From contig NZ_CAAHFB010000001.1 in NCBI RefSeq assembly GCF_900880625.1, forward strand, positions 744,001-808,000: DNA of 64,000 bases. Direction: 5' to 3'. The notes beneath the pieces were generated by a model. That model was given only the letters and a program-made list of their open reading frames with translations, was not told where the DNA came from and searched no databases. The DNA is from Halorhabdus rudnickae (lineage in GTDB: Archaea > Halobacteriota > Halobacteria > Halobacteriales > Haloarculaceae). Positions 45,435 through 53,961 of the stretch are shown one piece after another (the stretch's first letter is position 1; each line of letters begins with the position of its first letter). Made by a program: the position numbers and the translations under genes.

Positions 45435-45618
45435 GGTTGGTCCCTCCGGCGGAACGACGCCCGATCGCTGCGCCGCCCCTATACCAAATGATTGTTCGTG
45501 GTATAGGATAATCTTTCCGGTTAAATTCATCTGAGGGCAAGTATTGCTCCTTTGATGGGCCGCCCACAACAGCATCAAGGAGAAGAGACTACGTCTAAGG
45601 GTGGCACAGACCGGACGT

Positions 45619-46668
45619 TCACCAGGTGCCGTGGAAAGTGTCGAACGAGAGAGATTCGAGGGGTTTCTCACCGATCGCGATCTCGTACTCGCCGGGCGTG
45701 AGCATCGGCTGTTTGAACTGCGGGCCGTCGTCGGTCGTAATCCGGGGACAGGCAGTGTTGACGTACGCATCCAGCCCGAAGTTGGTGAGCTTCTGGGGCG
45801 TAACGTTGTTCATCGTCAGAAGGTAGGCGTCGTCGTTTTCTTCGACGATCTCGCGGGCGCGTTCGAGACGTCCCTGACCGATCTTTGTCGAATAGATGAT
45901 GCCCCAGGTCTCGGCGTCCATCGCGCGGTGGATCGCCCCGTAGCGCTGTTTGATCAGGGCCTCCGCATCGGCGATGTCCACGACGTTGTTGACGGGATCG
46001 GCGATGACGACGTGTTTGTCTGGGTGGTCCATCGCCAATCCGAGCGGGTGGAACTTCCCGCCGCCGACATAGAGAATCTGGTCCGCATCGACGTCCGCCG
46101 AGGCGTAGTTACACCCCAGGACCTGGCCCTCGTGGGTCAGCCGTTCGTCGCCGCGTCGGGTGTGGACCTCGTAACCCCGATCCTCAAGGAAGGATCGCAT
46201 CTCGTCGAACTTGTTCATGTGCTGGGCCGTCGTGACCAGGCCGATGTCTTCGTCCTCGTCGGAGTCGTCGAACTCCGCGAGGGACTCCTCCATAATCGGG
46301 AAAACGTCGACGTTCGAGAACAGCGGGACGTAGATGATCTGCTCGGACTCGTTCATCGGACTGTGCCCGAAGTGGACGAAGACGTCGCTGTGACGCATCA
46401 GTTCCGTGTCCAGATCACAGGCCCCATAGCAGGGCTCACCCGAGAGCATCACTGTCACGTCCTCGGGCAAGGTCCGCCGGAGGTCGTCGGCGACAGCCGG
46501 CCCGCGGCGCTTGAGTCCCTCGGGGAACTGCAAGCCGACGGTGTTGGCGTTTCGCTCCTCAACGGCATCGCTGATACGGTCGAGTTCGTAGTCCCACTCG
46601 CGGTCGTGTCTGAGCGCCATCCCCGTCGCCGTCAAATCTCCGGGGGACCGCTCGCTCTCCTGACTCAT
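45619..46668 (-). CDS. dph2: Diphthamide biosynthesis enzyme Dph2
   Basis: A 349-residue radical-type enzyme that transfers the 3-amino-3-carboxypropyl group of SAM to a histidine of elongation factor 2. The three cysteines that hold the unusual 4Fe-4S cluster are seen in MLSGEPCYGACDLD, EGQVLGCNYASAD and DAYVNTACPRITTD. NTVGLQFPEGLKRRGPAVAD is the conserved N-terminal segment. Length is typical of archaeal Dph2. Confidence 0.93.
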   Translation of the reverse strand: MSQESERSPGDLTATGMALRHDREWDYELDRISDAVEERNANTVGLQFPEGLKRRGPAVADDLRRTLPEDVTVMLSGEPCYGACDLDTELMRHSDVFVHFGHSPMNESEQIIYVPLFSNVDVFPIMEESLAEFDDSDEDEDIGLVTTAQHMNKFDEMRSFLEDRGYEVHTRRGDERLTHEGQVLGCNYASADVDADQILYVGGGKFHPLGLAMDHPDKHVVIADPVNNVVDIADAEALIKQRYGAIHRAMDAETWGIIYSTKIGQGRLERAREIVEENDDAYLLTMNNVTPQKLTNFGLDAYVNTACPRITTDDGPQFKQPMLTPGEYEIAIGEKPLESLSFDTFHGTW

Positions 46669-46789
46669 TGCTCGACGCTAGCGGATCGGCGCGTAAAACG
46701 GCGGCGTTCCCGGCACAGAGCCCGGTTTTTGCCACGGTAGCACGTCACGTTCGGTCTAGACAGCGAGCCACTATCTACTGATTGTTACA

Positions 46790-46936
46790 TTACTCGACAG
46801 CCTTCCGGAGATCTTCGATGTGAGATTCGAGGACGCGAAGCGTCGCGTCGGCGTCGGCGTATCCCTGTTCGTACTCCTCGAAGGCCGCGTCTGACTGGTT
46901 CAGAAACTGTTCGACTGCAGATTCAGGATCGGTCAT
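46790..46936 (-). CDS. 48-residue acidic helical protein, unknown
   Basis: MTDPESAVEQFLNQSDAAFE, then EYEQGYADADATLRVLESHI and EDLRKAVE. It is strongly acidic and helical over its whole length. The ATG at 46936 is the only start. It lies downstream of the wHTH regulator gene (same strand) and may share its transcript. It resembles small haloarchaeal proteins of unknown role. Confidence 0.6.
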   Translation of the reverse strand: MTDPESAVEQFLNQSDAAFEEYEQGYADADATLRVLESHIEDLRKAVE

Positions 46937-46986
46937 ACTGGACAATGTCGGCCCAACCCCTCAAGGATTCGGATACGTGACGAGCC

Positions 46987-47778
46987 CTATCGGACGGCGT
47001 AGGAGATTTCGCTGTCCCGCAACGCGTCGGTTACGCGCCCGACAGCGTCGGTCGTCGCGACAACGACCACGTCCAGCCCGCGGCTCGCAGCATCGGCCGC
47101 GACTTCCCCTGCAGCGAAGTGCGTCCGCGAGTCGATGTCCATCTCGCGAAGAACACCGACGGCTTCGACGCCCGCCGCCGCCACGAGGTCGGCACCCTCT
47201 GTCGCCTCACGGATTCGCTCGTAATCGGGCGTCTCGTCGGACCGGACGGGCGGGACCTGGATGATGTCGACCTCGCCAGGCTGGAGTTCGATAACGCCCT
47301 CGAAACCTGTGACGCCCACTACTTCGCCGGCGGCGGCGTCAGTCGTTGCAACGCCAGTCGCACTGTCCTCACCCGGTCTCGCGCGGAGCAGCCCTTCGTC
47401 CATGAACAACGAGACGGTATCACCCTCCTGGACACTTTCGACGGCGACCGCTGCGTCCTCCTGGACGCTGCCCAGAACGTCCTCGGTGACGTGGTCGGCG
47501 AACCGCCGGACGTCGGTGGCCGCCGAGAACAGCCAATCGACGCCCTCGTTTGTAGCCCGATACCGGGAGCGCCCTTCCTTCTCGACGAACCCGTCCTCGA
47601 CGAGATCACGGATGTACTCGCTGACGGCCTGGCTGGTGACGCCGACCGCATCGGCGATCTCGCCCTGGCTGACTGCTGGCTGGCGCTCGGCGATCTCGAC
47701 GAGGATCCGAAAGCGGGTCGCCGCCCGCTTGTTATCGAGGACATCGATCATGCCCGGGAGGTCGGTTTGCTCGTTCAT
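46987..47778 (-). CDS. Winged-helix transcriptional regulator (MarR-like) with C-terminal sensor
   Basis: A 263-residue protein. Residues 1-90 form a wHTH: NKRAATRFRILVEIAERQ and SQGEIADAVGVTSQAVSEYI, then RDLVEDGFVEKEGRSRYRAT. The C-terminal 170 residues form an alpha/beta domain (VVGVTGFEGVIELQPGEVDI, LVAAAGVEAVGVL), seen in conserved haloarchaeal regulators with an unknown ligand. The start at 47778 (MNEQTDLPG) is preferred because upstream codons look non-coding. It is divergent to the phosphoesterase. Confidence 0.82.
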   Translation of the reverse strand: MNEQTDLPGMIDVLDNKRAATRFRILVEIAERQPAVSQGEIADAVGVTSQAVSEYIRDLVEDGFVEKEGRSRYRATNEGVDWLFSAATDVRRFADHVTEDVLGSVQEDAAVAVESVQEGDTVSLFMDEGLLRARPGEDSATGVATTDAAAGEVVGVTGFEGVIELQPGEVDIIQVPPVRSDETPDYERIREATEGADLVAAAGVEAVGVLREMDIDSRTHFAAGEVAADAASRGLDVVVVATTDAVGRVTDALRDSEISYAVR

Positions 47779-47867
47779 AAACCCCGCTCCCTGCCGTCGG
47801 TCGGACTTACATGGTCCCGGTTCAGACGACGACACGTTTACCCCACCGGTCATCCTTCTCTCCGACG

Positions 47868-48554
47868 ATGGGACCGACGTATCGGGACCGTGCGGTGATC
47901 CTCGATGAGACACTCGTGCTCGCTGATCTGCATCTCGGGCGAGAACAGTCCTCGAACGTCGAGCTATCTGTGGGGTCCGAGCGCGCGATCGTCGAACGCC
48001 TCGGTGATCTGCTCGACACTCACAACATTAGGGAGGTCGTCATTGCCGGTGATGTCCTGGAATCATTCGACTCCCTGCCCCCCGGTGTTGCGTCTGCTTT
48101 CGAGCGTATCGAGGACTGCGCCGTCGAGCACGGCTGTCGCCTGATCGTCACGCCGGGGAATCATGACGTCATGCTCGATGCCCTCTGGGACGGCCCGGCC
48201 CCAGCGGAGTACGAACTCGAAGACAATGATACAGTCGTGCTTCACGGTCACGAACTCCCCGAGACTGACGCCGACCGGTACGTCGTCGGTCACGATCACC
48301 CGGCGATCGAGATCGAGGGACGAAAGCGACCGTGCTATCTCCGCGGTGCCGGCGCCTATCGCGGGGGCGACGTCCTCGTCTTGCCGGCGTTCAACGGTCT
48401 CGTGGCCGGCGTCCGGATCAACGGCATGACAACGGCGGACTTCCACTCGCCGCTGATCGGGAATGCCGACGCGTTCCGGCCGATCGTCTGGGACGACGTG
48501 GCCGAGGAAACACTCGCATTTCCGCCGCTTGGATCCCTGCGCAATTACCTCTGA
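47868..48554 (+). CDS. Calcineurin-like metallophosphoesterase
   Basis: A 228-residue protein with the metal-site motifs LVLADLHLGREQ (D-x-H), VVIAGDVLESF (GD), IVTPGNHDVML (GNHD), VVLHGHELP and VVGHDHPAIEI (GHxH). It belongs to the archaeal family of small cytosolic phosphoesterases similar to the bacterial LpxH/PdeM types; the substrate is not known. The ATG at 47868 matches the family N-terminus. Confidence 0.87.
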   Translation: MGPTYRDRAVILDETLVLADLHLGREQSSNVELSVGSERAIVERLGDLLDTHNIREVVIAGDVLESFDSLPPGVASAFERIEDCAVEHGCRLIVTPGNHDVMLDALWDGPAPAEYELEDNDTVVLHGHELPETDADRYVVGHDHPAIEIEGRKRPCYLRGAGAYRGGDVLVLPAFNGLVAGVRINGMTTADFHSPLIGNADAFRPIVWDDVAEETLAFPPLGSLRNYL

Positions 48555-48596
48555 GCGCTGCCAACAGTTTTGATGCCGGGCAGAGTATCAAGACGT

Positions 48597-48710
48597 ATGG
48601 ACGCCGCCATCGCCATCCTGCTCGTGTCGCTGCTCGTGATCGGTATTCTGATCGTCCTGACCCGCTGGCTCGTCCCGAAATCGCTCACCGAGGAACCAAC
48701 AAAACACTGA
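48597..48710 (+). CDS. 37-residue single-span membrane protein
   Basis: MDAAIAILLVSLLVIGILIV, then LTRWLVPKSLTEEPTKH: one transmembrane helix and a short charged tail. It lies between the phosphoesterase and a convergent oxidoreductase gene. It has a proper ATG and stop and typical codon use. The function is unknown. Confidence 0.55.
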   Translation: MDAAIAILLVSLLVIGILIVLTRWLVPKSLTEEPTKH

Positions 48711-48738
48711 CTCCCGTCCCGACTAGCGGAGACGACGC

Positions 48739-49998
48739 TTAGACGCCCATCCCATTCTGGAGGGCCCCCGCGGCCACGCGGCCACTCTCGAGTGCGCCCT
48801 GAATCGAACACCAGCGTGTGTAATCGCCTGCCAGGACGACCGGCCCGTCGGGTGCGTCCGGGTCAGGCAGGCCAGCCCGGAATCCGGGTGGTTGGTCAAA
48901 CTGTGCGAACGGCACACGTTCGGTTCGTAGATGTTCGAGGTCAGCCACGGTCCGTTCGGGGTACCACGACGACAGTTTGTGGCGGGTTTCCTCGAACAGT
49001 TGCTGGTCGTCGGTCGCCGGGACGCCAAGAAACGTCGCGGCCAGGAGTTGTTCACCCTCCGGAGCGTACTCCGGCGCGACTGTCGACAACTGAGCGACCT
49101 GATTCGGTCGATCGTCGATCACGTTCAGCAACAAGCGCTTCCCGGTGTCAAGCGGTGTCTCCGACGGCAAACTCACATAGACAGTCGCACAGCCCCGTGT
49201 ACCGTCCGGCGTGTCGACACCGGTGAGTTCCTCGGCTGTCTTCGGGTCTGTCGCGACGACGACTCCACCGGTGCCAATCGTCTCGCCGTCGACAGTGACG
49301 GCGTCTGCTTCCACCGCTTCGACAGTCGCGCCGGTTTCGATATTGACGCCAGCATCGCGGGCGCGTTGAGCGAGTTGTTTGGGGATCTCCGCCATACCCT
49401 CGGCCGGGACCGTCGCCCGGCCCTCGCCCAGCATCTTGAATGTGTACTCGAAGACGCGTGCGTCAGTCGAGAGCGACCGGTCGAGCGTGATCCCACCGTA
49501 AAACGGCGCTACGAAGCGTTCAGCGAACGCCTGTGAGAAACCACGAGCAGCCAGATACGCTTCGATAGTCTGACTCGGACGGCTGGAGCCGATGATCGCC
49601 GTCGGATCGGCGTTCGCGAGTTCACGGCGGAGCTTGAGGATCCGAAGTTTGTCCGCGAGCCGGATCTCCCGGTTGAACAGTGTCTCCGTCAGCGCCCCGG
49701 GATCGCGAAACGGATCCGAAAGGACCGACCGCTCGTCGGGCCGCGCCAGCGTCGCGCCAGGATCGAACCGCCGGAGTGAGAGTGCGTCGAGGTCGAGTTC
49801 TCGCCTGACGGCCGGATAGCTGTCGAACAGAACCTGAAATCCCCGGTCGAACGTGTAGCCGTTCTCCCGCGTCGTCCGGACACGACCGCCGACGCTCGAC
49901 TCGCGCTCGAAGACAGTCACGTCCAGACCCGACCTCGCGAGGTGACGCGCCGCGACCAGTCCTGCGAGTCCGCCGCCGGCGACGACGACTTCTGTCAT
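48739..49998 (-). CDS. FAD-dependent oxidoreductase, phytoene-desaturase/amine-oxidase type
   Basis: A 419-residue flavoprotein. The dinucleotide fold opens VVVAGGGLAGLVAARHLARS, followed by VTVFERESSVGGRVRTT. RFVAPFYGGITLD and GMAEIPKQLAQRA are conserved mid-segments, and VVLAGDYTRWCSIQGALESG is the C-terminal FAD motif. Related enzymes desaturate carotenoids, oxidise amines or act on prenyl chains; the substrate is not evident. The ATG at 49998 puts the GxGxxG at the start. Confidence 0.85.
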   Translation of the reverse strand: MTEVVVAGGGLAGLVAARHLARSGLDVTVFERESSVGGRVRTTRENGYTFDRGFQVLFDSYPAVRRELDLDALSLRRFDPGATLARPDERSVLSDPFRDPGALTETLFNREIRLADKLRILKLRRELANADPTAIIGSSRPSQTIEAYLAARGFSQAFAERFVAPFYGGITLDRSLSTDARVFEYTFKMLGEGRATVPAEGMAEIPKQLAQRARDAGVNIETGATVEAVEADAVTVDGETIGTGGVVVATDPKTAEELTGVDTPDGTRGCATVYVSLPSETPLDTGKRLLLNVIDDRPNQVAQLSTVAPEYAPEGEQLLAATFLGVPATDDQQLFEETRHKLSSWYPERTVADLEHLRTERVPFAQFDQPPGFRAGLPDPDAPDGPVVLAGDYTRWCSIQGALESGRVAAGALQNGMGV

Positions 49999-50108
49999 GG
50001 CCCGACCTACGAACCCGACCGGGAAAATCCTCCGGGGCGGAAACTGGAATCCGACGCACGTTCGGGGCGACCGGACAGCACTTGTCCGCCCCGCCCACAG
50101 GGGCACGT

Positions 50109-51278
50109 ATGGACGATGCCCCCGTCAGCCTGTACTGTCCGGACTGTGCGGAGATGATCGAGTATCTGAACGTAACCGTGACCTGTCCCGACTGTGGGGG
50201 AATACTTCGGGTTCGACTCGATTCGAGCGCGCTCCCCGACACACCCGACGAACTGGGCGATCCGGGACGATCGGGACTCGATCGATTCGCCTCTCTGCTC
50301 GGGCTGGATTCCACGGTATCCAGAGGCATTGGTGCGGGTGGATCGACGCCCGTCGAGTGCTCCTCACTGGCGATGGCGACCGACATCGAGACGCTCTGGA
50401 TCGCTGACGAAGGGCGCAATCCGACCGGGAGCACCGCGGATCGGGAGATGGCGTTCGCGATCGCGGCGGCAGCGAGTCGAGAGGCCGAGCGGGTCGTCCT
50501 TCCCTCGACCGGCCACGCGGCACAGTCCGCGGCGGCCTACGCCGGTCGGGCGGGCATCGAGTCGCTGGCGTTCGTCCCCTCGCGAACGCCGTTCCTCAAC
50601 AAGGCGATGGCGAACGTCCACGGCGGCGATCTCTCGGTCGTCGAAGGACGATACGGCGACGCACTCGCAGCGTACAAATCGAGAGACGAGAACGGGTTCC
50701 CGGTCGATCCGCGGTCTCCCTTCCGCCGGCTCGGCGCAGTGGCCCTGGCCTGGGACCTGCTCGCCGGACTCGACTGGATTGCCCCCGACGTGATCGTTCT
50801 CCCAGCCGGTCACGGACACCGGATCGCCGGTCTGGAAACTGGTCTCCGGGCGGTGGTCGACGCCGGCCTGATCGAAACGATGCCTCGCCTCTACGCCGCC
50901 CAGCCGGAGGGGTGTGCCCCGATCGTTGCTGCCTACGAATCGGGGGCTGTCCTCGAACCGACCGCCGCGCCCGACTCCATCGTCGGGCCGCTGGAAATTC
51001 CGGACCCCGCGCTCGGACGATGTGCGATCGAGGCGATCAAGGATAGCGACGGGGGCGCCATCGAAGTGACTGACGACGACGCCCTCGCCGCCGCCGTCGA
51101 GGCGAACGCCACAGGAGGTGTCGAGTGTAGCGCAACGGGTGGCGTTGCACTTGCTGGGGTAGACGCACTCGTCGGCGGAGAGATCGACACCGACGAATCG
51201 GTACTCATCGTAGATCCGCTTGCGGTGGCTTCAGAGAGCGACATTTTGCGGAGCCACCTGATGAGTCAAGGCATCTGA
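50109..51278 (+). CDS. Threonine-synthase-like protein lacking the PLP lysine
   Basis: A 389-residue protein with an N-terminal zinc ribbon (LYCPDCAEM...VTCPDCGGI), then the fold of threonine synthase. The PLP-lysine motif of the family is NPTGSFKDR; here it is NPTGSTADR (residues 104-112), with Ala110 at the lysine position. The asparagine of the SSGN motif is also changed (PSTGHAAQSAAAYAGRAG), and the glycine-rich phosphate loop reads LPAGHGHRIAG. So the catalytic site seems lost. It is probably a pseudoenzyme or a ligand-binding paralogue. The gene looks intact and uses normal codons. Confidence 0.85.
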   Translation: MDDAPVSLYCPDCAEMIEYLNVTVTCPDCGGILRVRLDSSALPDTPDELGDPGRSGLDRFASLLGLDSTVSRGIGAGGSTPVECSSLAMATDIETLWIADEGRNPTGSTADREMAFAIAAAASREAERVVLPSTGHAAQSAAAYAGRAGIESLAFVPSRTPFLNKAMANVHGGDLSVVEGRYGDALAAYKSRDENGFPVDPRSPFRRLGAVALAWDLLAGLDWIAPDVIVLPAGHGHRIAGLETGLRAVVDAGLIETMPRLYAAQPEGCAPIVAAYESGAVLEPTAAPDSIVGPLEIPDPALGRCAIEAIKDSDGGAIEVTDDDALAAAVEANATGGVECSATGGVALAGVDALVGGEIDTDESVLIVDPLAVASESDILRSHLMSQGI

Positions 51279-51315
51279 TCGAGAACAATCAATCAGGGAG
51301 CCGTTCTGCCTGGCC

Positions 51316-52071
51316 TCAGCCGATGTACCGAAGGTCCTCGTCGGCCGGGCTGGACGGTCCCTGTTCCATCTCCTGGATCTTGCGGACGACCTCTTCCATC
51401 TCGTCGGCCCGTTCTTCCAGGCTGCTGTAGTCGACTTCGAAACCCAGCAGGTCCTGGAGGACCTCCAGGACGGCCTGGGCGCTCTTGGGATCGACCAGAT
51501 AGCCAGATGTCTCGCCCATCAGACACGCGGCAGGCGTGCCCTGGCGCTTGCCCATGCCGAGCAACAGCCCGGAGACGCCGACGATCCCGCCGGCCGGTTC
51601 GTTCTCGCGAAACGCCACACCGGCCCCTTCGAGGTCCGCCGTCATATCGTCGGTCGTCGCCGCTCCGATCACGTCGTACTCCTCGATGAGTTCGCCCGTC
51701 GGGACGCCCCCGAGCGCGATTATCTCCTCGACACCGAATGACTCGCCCACGTCGAGGAACGTCGAGACCAGGCCGTAGTGGCCCGCGTTGTCTTGGGCCT
51801 GGTGGTTACCCGAGAGGACGAGCAGATCTCTCCCCTCGTCGGGCGTCACAGCGTGGAATTCGGCGCTGGCAAGTTGGACGTCACCGTCCTTGACGGACAC
51901 CTGCGGCGGAAAGTGCGTCGAGTAGACCCGCCTAACGAGTGTACTGTCGAGTTCTTCCAGTAAGTGTTCGACGGCGAGTTTCCCGACGTGGCCGACGCCG
52001 GGAAGCCCCTCGACCAACACCGGTGACTCGAGGTCGACTGCCTCGAGTTCCTCGATCTCGTAATCGTCCAT
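51316..52071 (-). CDS. PAC2-family proteasome assembly chaperone
   Basis: A 251-residue protein: PVLVEGLPGVGHVGKLAVEH at the start, DLLVLSGNHQAQ, IIALGGVPTGELIEE, GVSGLLLGMGKRQGTPAACL and GETSGYLVDPKSAQAVLEVL, all typical of the archaeal PAC2/PbaB-like family. The C-terminus has a helical region ending DEDLRYIG, with the penultimate Tyr as in HbYX-like tails. It is the last gene of the eL42-eS27-aIF2alpha-Nop10-PAC2 operon, five bases after nop10. Confidence 0.9.
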   Translation of the reverse strand: MDDYEIEELEAVDLESPVLVEGLPGVGHVGKLAVEHLLEELDSTLVRRVYSTHFPPQVSVKDGDVQLASAEFHAVTPDEGRDLLVLSGNHQAQDNAGHYGLVSTFLDVGESFGVEEIIALGGVPTGELIEEYDVIGAATTDDMTADLEGAGVAFRENEPAGGIVGVSGLLLGMGKRQGTPAACLMGETSGYLVDPKSAQAVLEVLQDLLGFEVDYSSLEERADEMEEVVRKIQEMEQGPSSPADEDLRYIG

Positions 52072-52076
52072 ACCGC

Positions 52077-52259
52077 CTATTGCCGGTTGCGGCGCTTAAG
52101 TGCGCGTCGATACTCGCCGTTCGGATCCTCCGGCGAGAACGGAGCGGGCGCGCTGTTGACGGTCCGGGACCCACACTCGGGACAACTCGAGGAAAGCGAA
52201 TACACAGGGCGCTCGTGTTCATCTTCCCAGGCCGAACACACCCGGATGTCAGCTTTCAT
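52077..52259 (-). CDS. nop10: H/ACA RNP protein Nop10
   Basis: A 60-residue protein of the box H/ACA pseudouridylation complex. It has a zinc-ribbon half ([15 protein letters not shown]; archaeal forms often keep only part of the four Cys) and the basic helix [20 protein letters not shown] that contacts Cbf5. It overlaps the end of aif2a by four bases (ATGA). Confidence 0.93.
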   Translation of the reverse strand: MKADIRVCSAWEDEHERPVYSLSSSCPECGSRTVNSAPAPFSPEDPNGEYRRALKRRNRQ

Positions 52260-53056
52260 TCCTCTTCGACGTTGCGCTCGCGATGGAACTCGGCAATTCC
52301 GCCGTGCTCGGAGATCTCGTCGCTTGCACGTTCGGCACTCGCTTCCAGCTGGGACTCGGCGGTCTTGTAATCGGGCGCCTGGACCTCGATGCGATACTCC
52401 GGCGAGCCGACGTAGGTGACCGCCAGGTCGATCTCTTCGGGTACCTCTCCGTTCCCCTCGGCCGCCTGCAAGGCCTCCTTGATTGCGTCGACGCCGTCAC
52501 TCGCCGGACACTCGAGATCGATGTATCCGGTGACCTTCACATACGGCACCGAGACGTTCTCGCGGGCGGCCTCGACGATCGCGTCTATCTCGTCGTCGTC
52601 CAGACCGGTGTCTTCGAGCGCCTCCGAGCCGTGGATGGCCGCTTCCTCGAAGCCATCGTACATCGAGCCGAACCCGGCGATGAGTTCCTCGGCGATCGAA
52701 GCGTAGCGCTCGTCCTCGATGTCCTCGCCGAAGGCGATGGTCATCCAGTTGTCGGCCTTCTGCTCGTTTTTCCACTCCTGGATCTTCTCTTTGCGCTGGT
52801 GGTCGTTGACGTCCTTGATCGAGAGGTCGATCTGCTGGGCGCTCTCGTCGACGTCTAGGACTTTCGCGACGACGGTCTGACCCTCGTTAACGTGGTCGCG
52901 GACGTTCTTAATCCACCCGGAGGCGACCTCGCTGATGTGGGCCAGCCCGCGCTTGTCCTCGTACTCCTGGAGGTCGACGAACACGCCGAAGTCCTCGATC
53001 TCGTCGACGCGACCGACGACGAGTTCGCCCGGATCGGGCCAGCCGCTGAACTTCAT
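52256..53056 (-). CDS. Translation initiation factor aIF2 subunit alpha
   Basis: A 266-residue protein. The S1 domain is at the N-terminus ([20 protein letters not shown], then [20 protein letters not shown]), followed by a helical domain ([20 protein letters not shown]) and a C-terminal alpha/beta domain. With beta and gamma subunits it delivers initiator Met-tRNA to the ribosome. Its start overlaps the rps27e stop (ATGA at 53053-53056), fixing the ATG at 53056. The initiator tRNA gene lies 4.7 kb away. Confidence 0.96.
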   Translation of the reverse strand: MKFSGWPDPGELVVGRVDEIEDFGVFVDLQEYEDKRGLAHISEVASGWIKNVRDHVNEGQTVVAKVLDVDESAQQIDLSIKDVNDHQRKEKIQEWKNEQKADNWMTIAFGEDIEDERYASIAEELIAGFGSMYDGFEEAAIHGSEALEDTGLDDDEIDAIVEAARENVSVPYVKVTGYIDLECPASDGVDAIKEALQAAEGNGEVPEEIDLAVTYVGSPEYRIEVQAPDYKTAESQLEASAERASDEISEHGGIAEFHRERNVEEE

Positions 53057-53226
53057 CGTTGCTCGACGGTCTCGACTACGTCGCCCTCGATCGTGGCCTT
53101 CCCGCCAGTCGGGCGGGCCAGCGTGTTCCCACACACCGCGCAGGCGACCTCGCTTGCGGCCTTGCCGAAGACGACTTGTTCGTTCTCACAGTCCGGACAG
53201 CGCACGCTGTAGAAGCTTCCCGGCAT
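53053..53226 (-). CDS. 30S ribosomal protein eS27
   Basis: A 57-residue zinc-ribbon protein: [20 protein letters not shown] and [20 protein letters not shown] give the four cysteines C-x2-C...C-x2-C. It is too short for many gene finders but clearly present between eL42 and aIF2alpha, with three bases to the first and four overlapping the second. Confidence 0.94.
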   Translation of the reverse strand: MPGSFYSVRCPDCENEQVVFGKAASEVACAVCGNTLARPTGGKATIEGDVVETVEQR

Positions 53227-53229
53227 GAT

Positions 53230-53511
53230 TTACTCCTGGAACTCCAGTCGGCCAGCGCGCCATCCTTCACGAAGGTGGGCGTTGCCACACTCCGAGCAGC
53301 GGTATGTGAGGTTGGTCTTCTTCGTCGGTTTGTCGCCACCGGGAACCTTCGAGAACTTGCCGTCGTTCCCGATGCCCGACTGACGCTCACGCTGGCGGCC
53401 ATTGACTTTCGTCATGCCCGTTGCACGGCCCTGTCGGACCTTCTCGACCTCGTGTTCGTGATGTTCGTTACAGTTGGGACAGTAGGTGTTAAATCGGCGT
53501 GGCATCTCCAT
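53230..53511 (-). CDS. 50S ribosomal protein eL42 (L44e)
   Basis: A 93-residue protein: [20 protein letters not shown] at the start and [20 protein letters not shown] near the end supply the two CxxC pairs. The basic middle ([20 protein letters not shown]) is as in the family. It is the first gene of the eL42-eS27-aIF2alpha-Nop10-PAC2 operon. An ATG at 53505 is the alternative start. Confidence 0.96.
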   Translation of the reverse strand: MEMPRRFNTYCPNCNEHHEHEVEKVRQGRATGMTKVNGRQRERQSGIGNDGKFSKVPGGDKPTKKTNLTYRCSECGNAHLREGWRAGRLEFQE

Positions 53512-53676
53512 GATATCGACCTTGCGGGTGGGTTGGACAGCGCCGCTTAAAACCCGTTTGGTTCAACGCCGGTAGCGGCCCGTCAACGACTCACAGGAGG
53601 CCCGGATCGGCCCTGATTGACGCCGGCCGTTGCATGCTCCGAAGCGCTTAATGCCGCGTTGGGCCAACCCGGCCAT

Positions 53677-53928
53677 ATGAAGCGACTCATCGTCCATGGA
53701 GATCCCGGGATTCGGAAGGACACGGTCATCGAGTACGACGGCGAGGAGTACGTGTGCTTCGGAATCGCCCGTCAAGGGGACTGGCACGGTCCGGATCGCC
53801 CGCAACTGTGGTGTACTGTCGGCGGCGAGGACGAACGAGAGGACTTCGAGTTGCGGAACTTCGTGCCGATGCACTTGGAAACCCTTTCGGCCGATGCCGA
53901 GGCGATCTCAGTCGTCGAATCCGCCTGA
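53677..53928 (+). CDS. HAH_0734-family small protein
   Basis: An 83-residue protein: MKRLIVHGDPGIRKDTVIEY, EEYVCFGIARQGDWHGPDRP and QLWCTVGGEDEREDFELRNF. This sequence pattern is the conserved haloarchaeal HAH_0734 family of unknown function. It is divergent to the ribosomal operon. A CTTAAT element lies about 30 bases upstream of the ATG at 53677. Confidence 0.85.
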   Translation: MKRLIVHGDPGIRKDTVIEYDGEEYVCFGIARQGDWHGPDRPQLWCTVGGEDEREDFELRNFVPMHLETLSADAEAISVVESA

Positions 53929-53961
53929 TCGGTTTCGGGATCTCCGTTCTCTCCGATCTAC

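Noticed and set aside
45601-46740. A 379-codon frame antisense to dph2
   Set aside because: It is the complement of a well-conserved enzyme gene; the amino-acid order matches no fold and high GC leaves antisense frames open.
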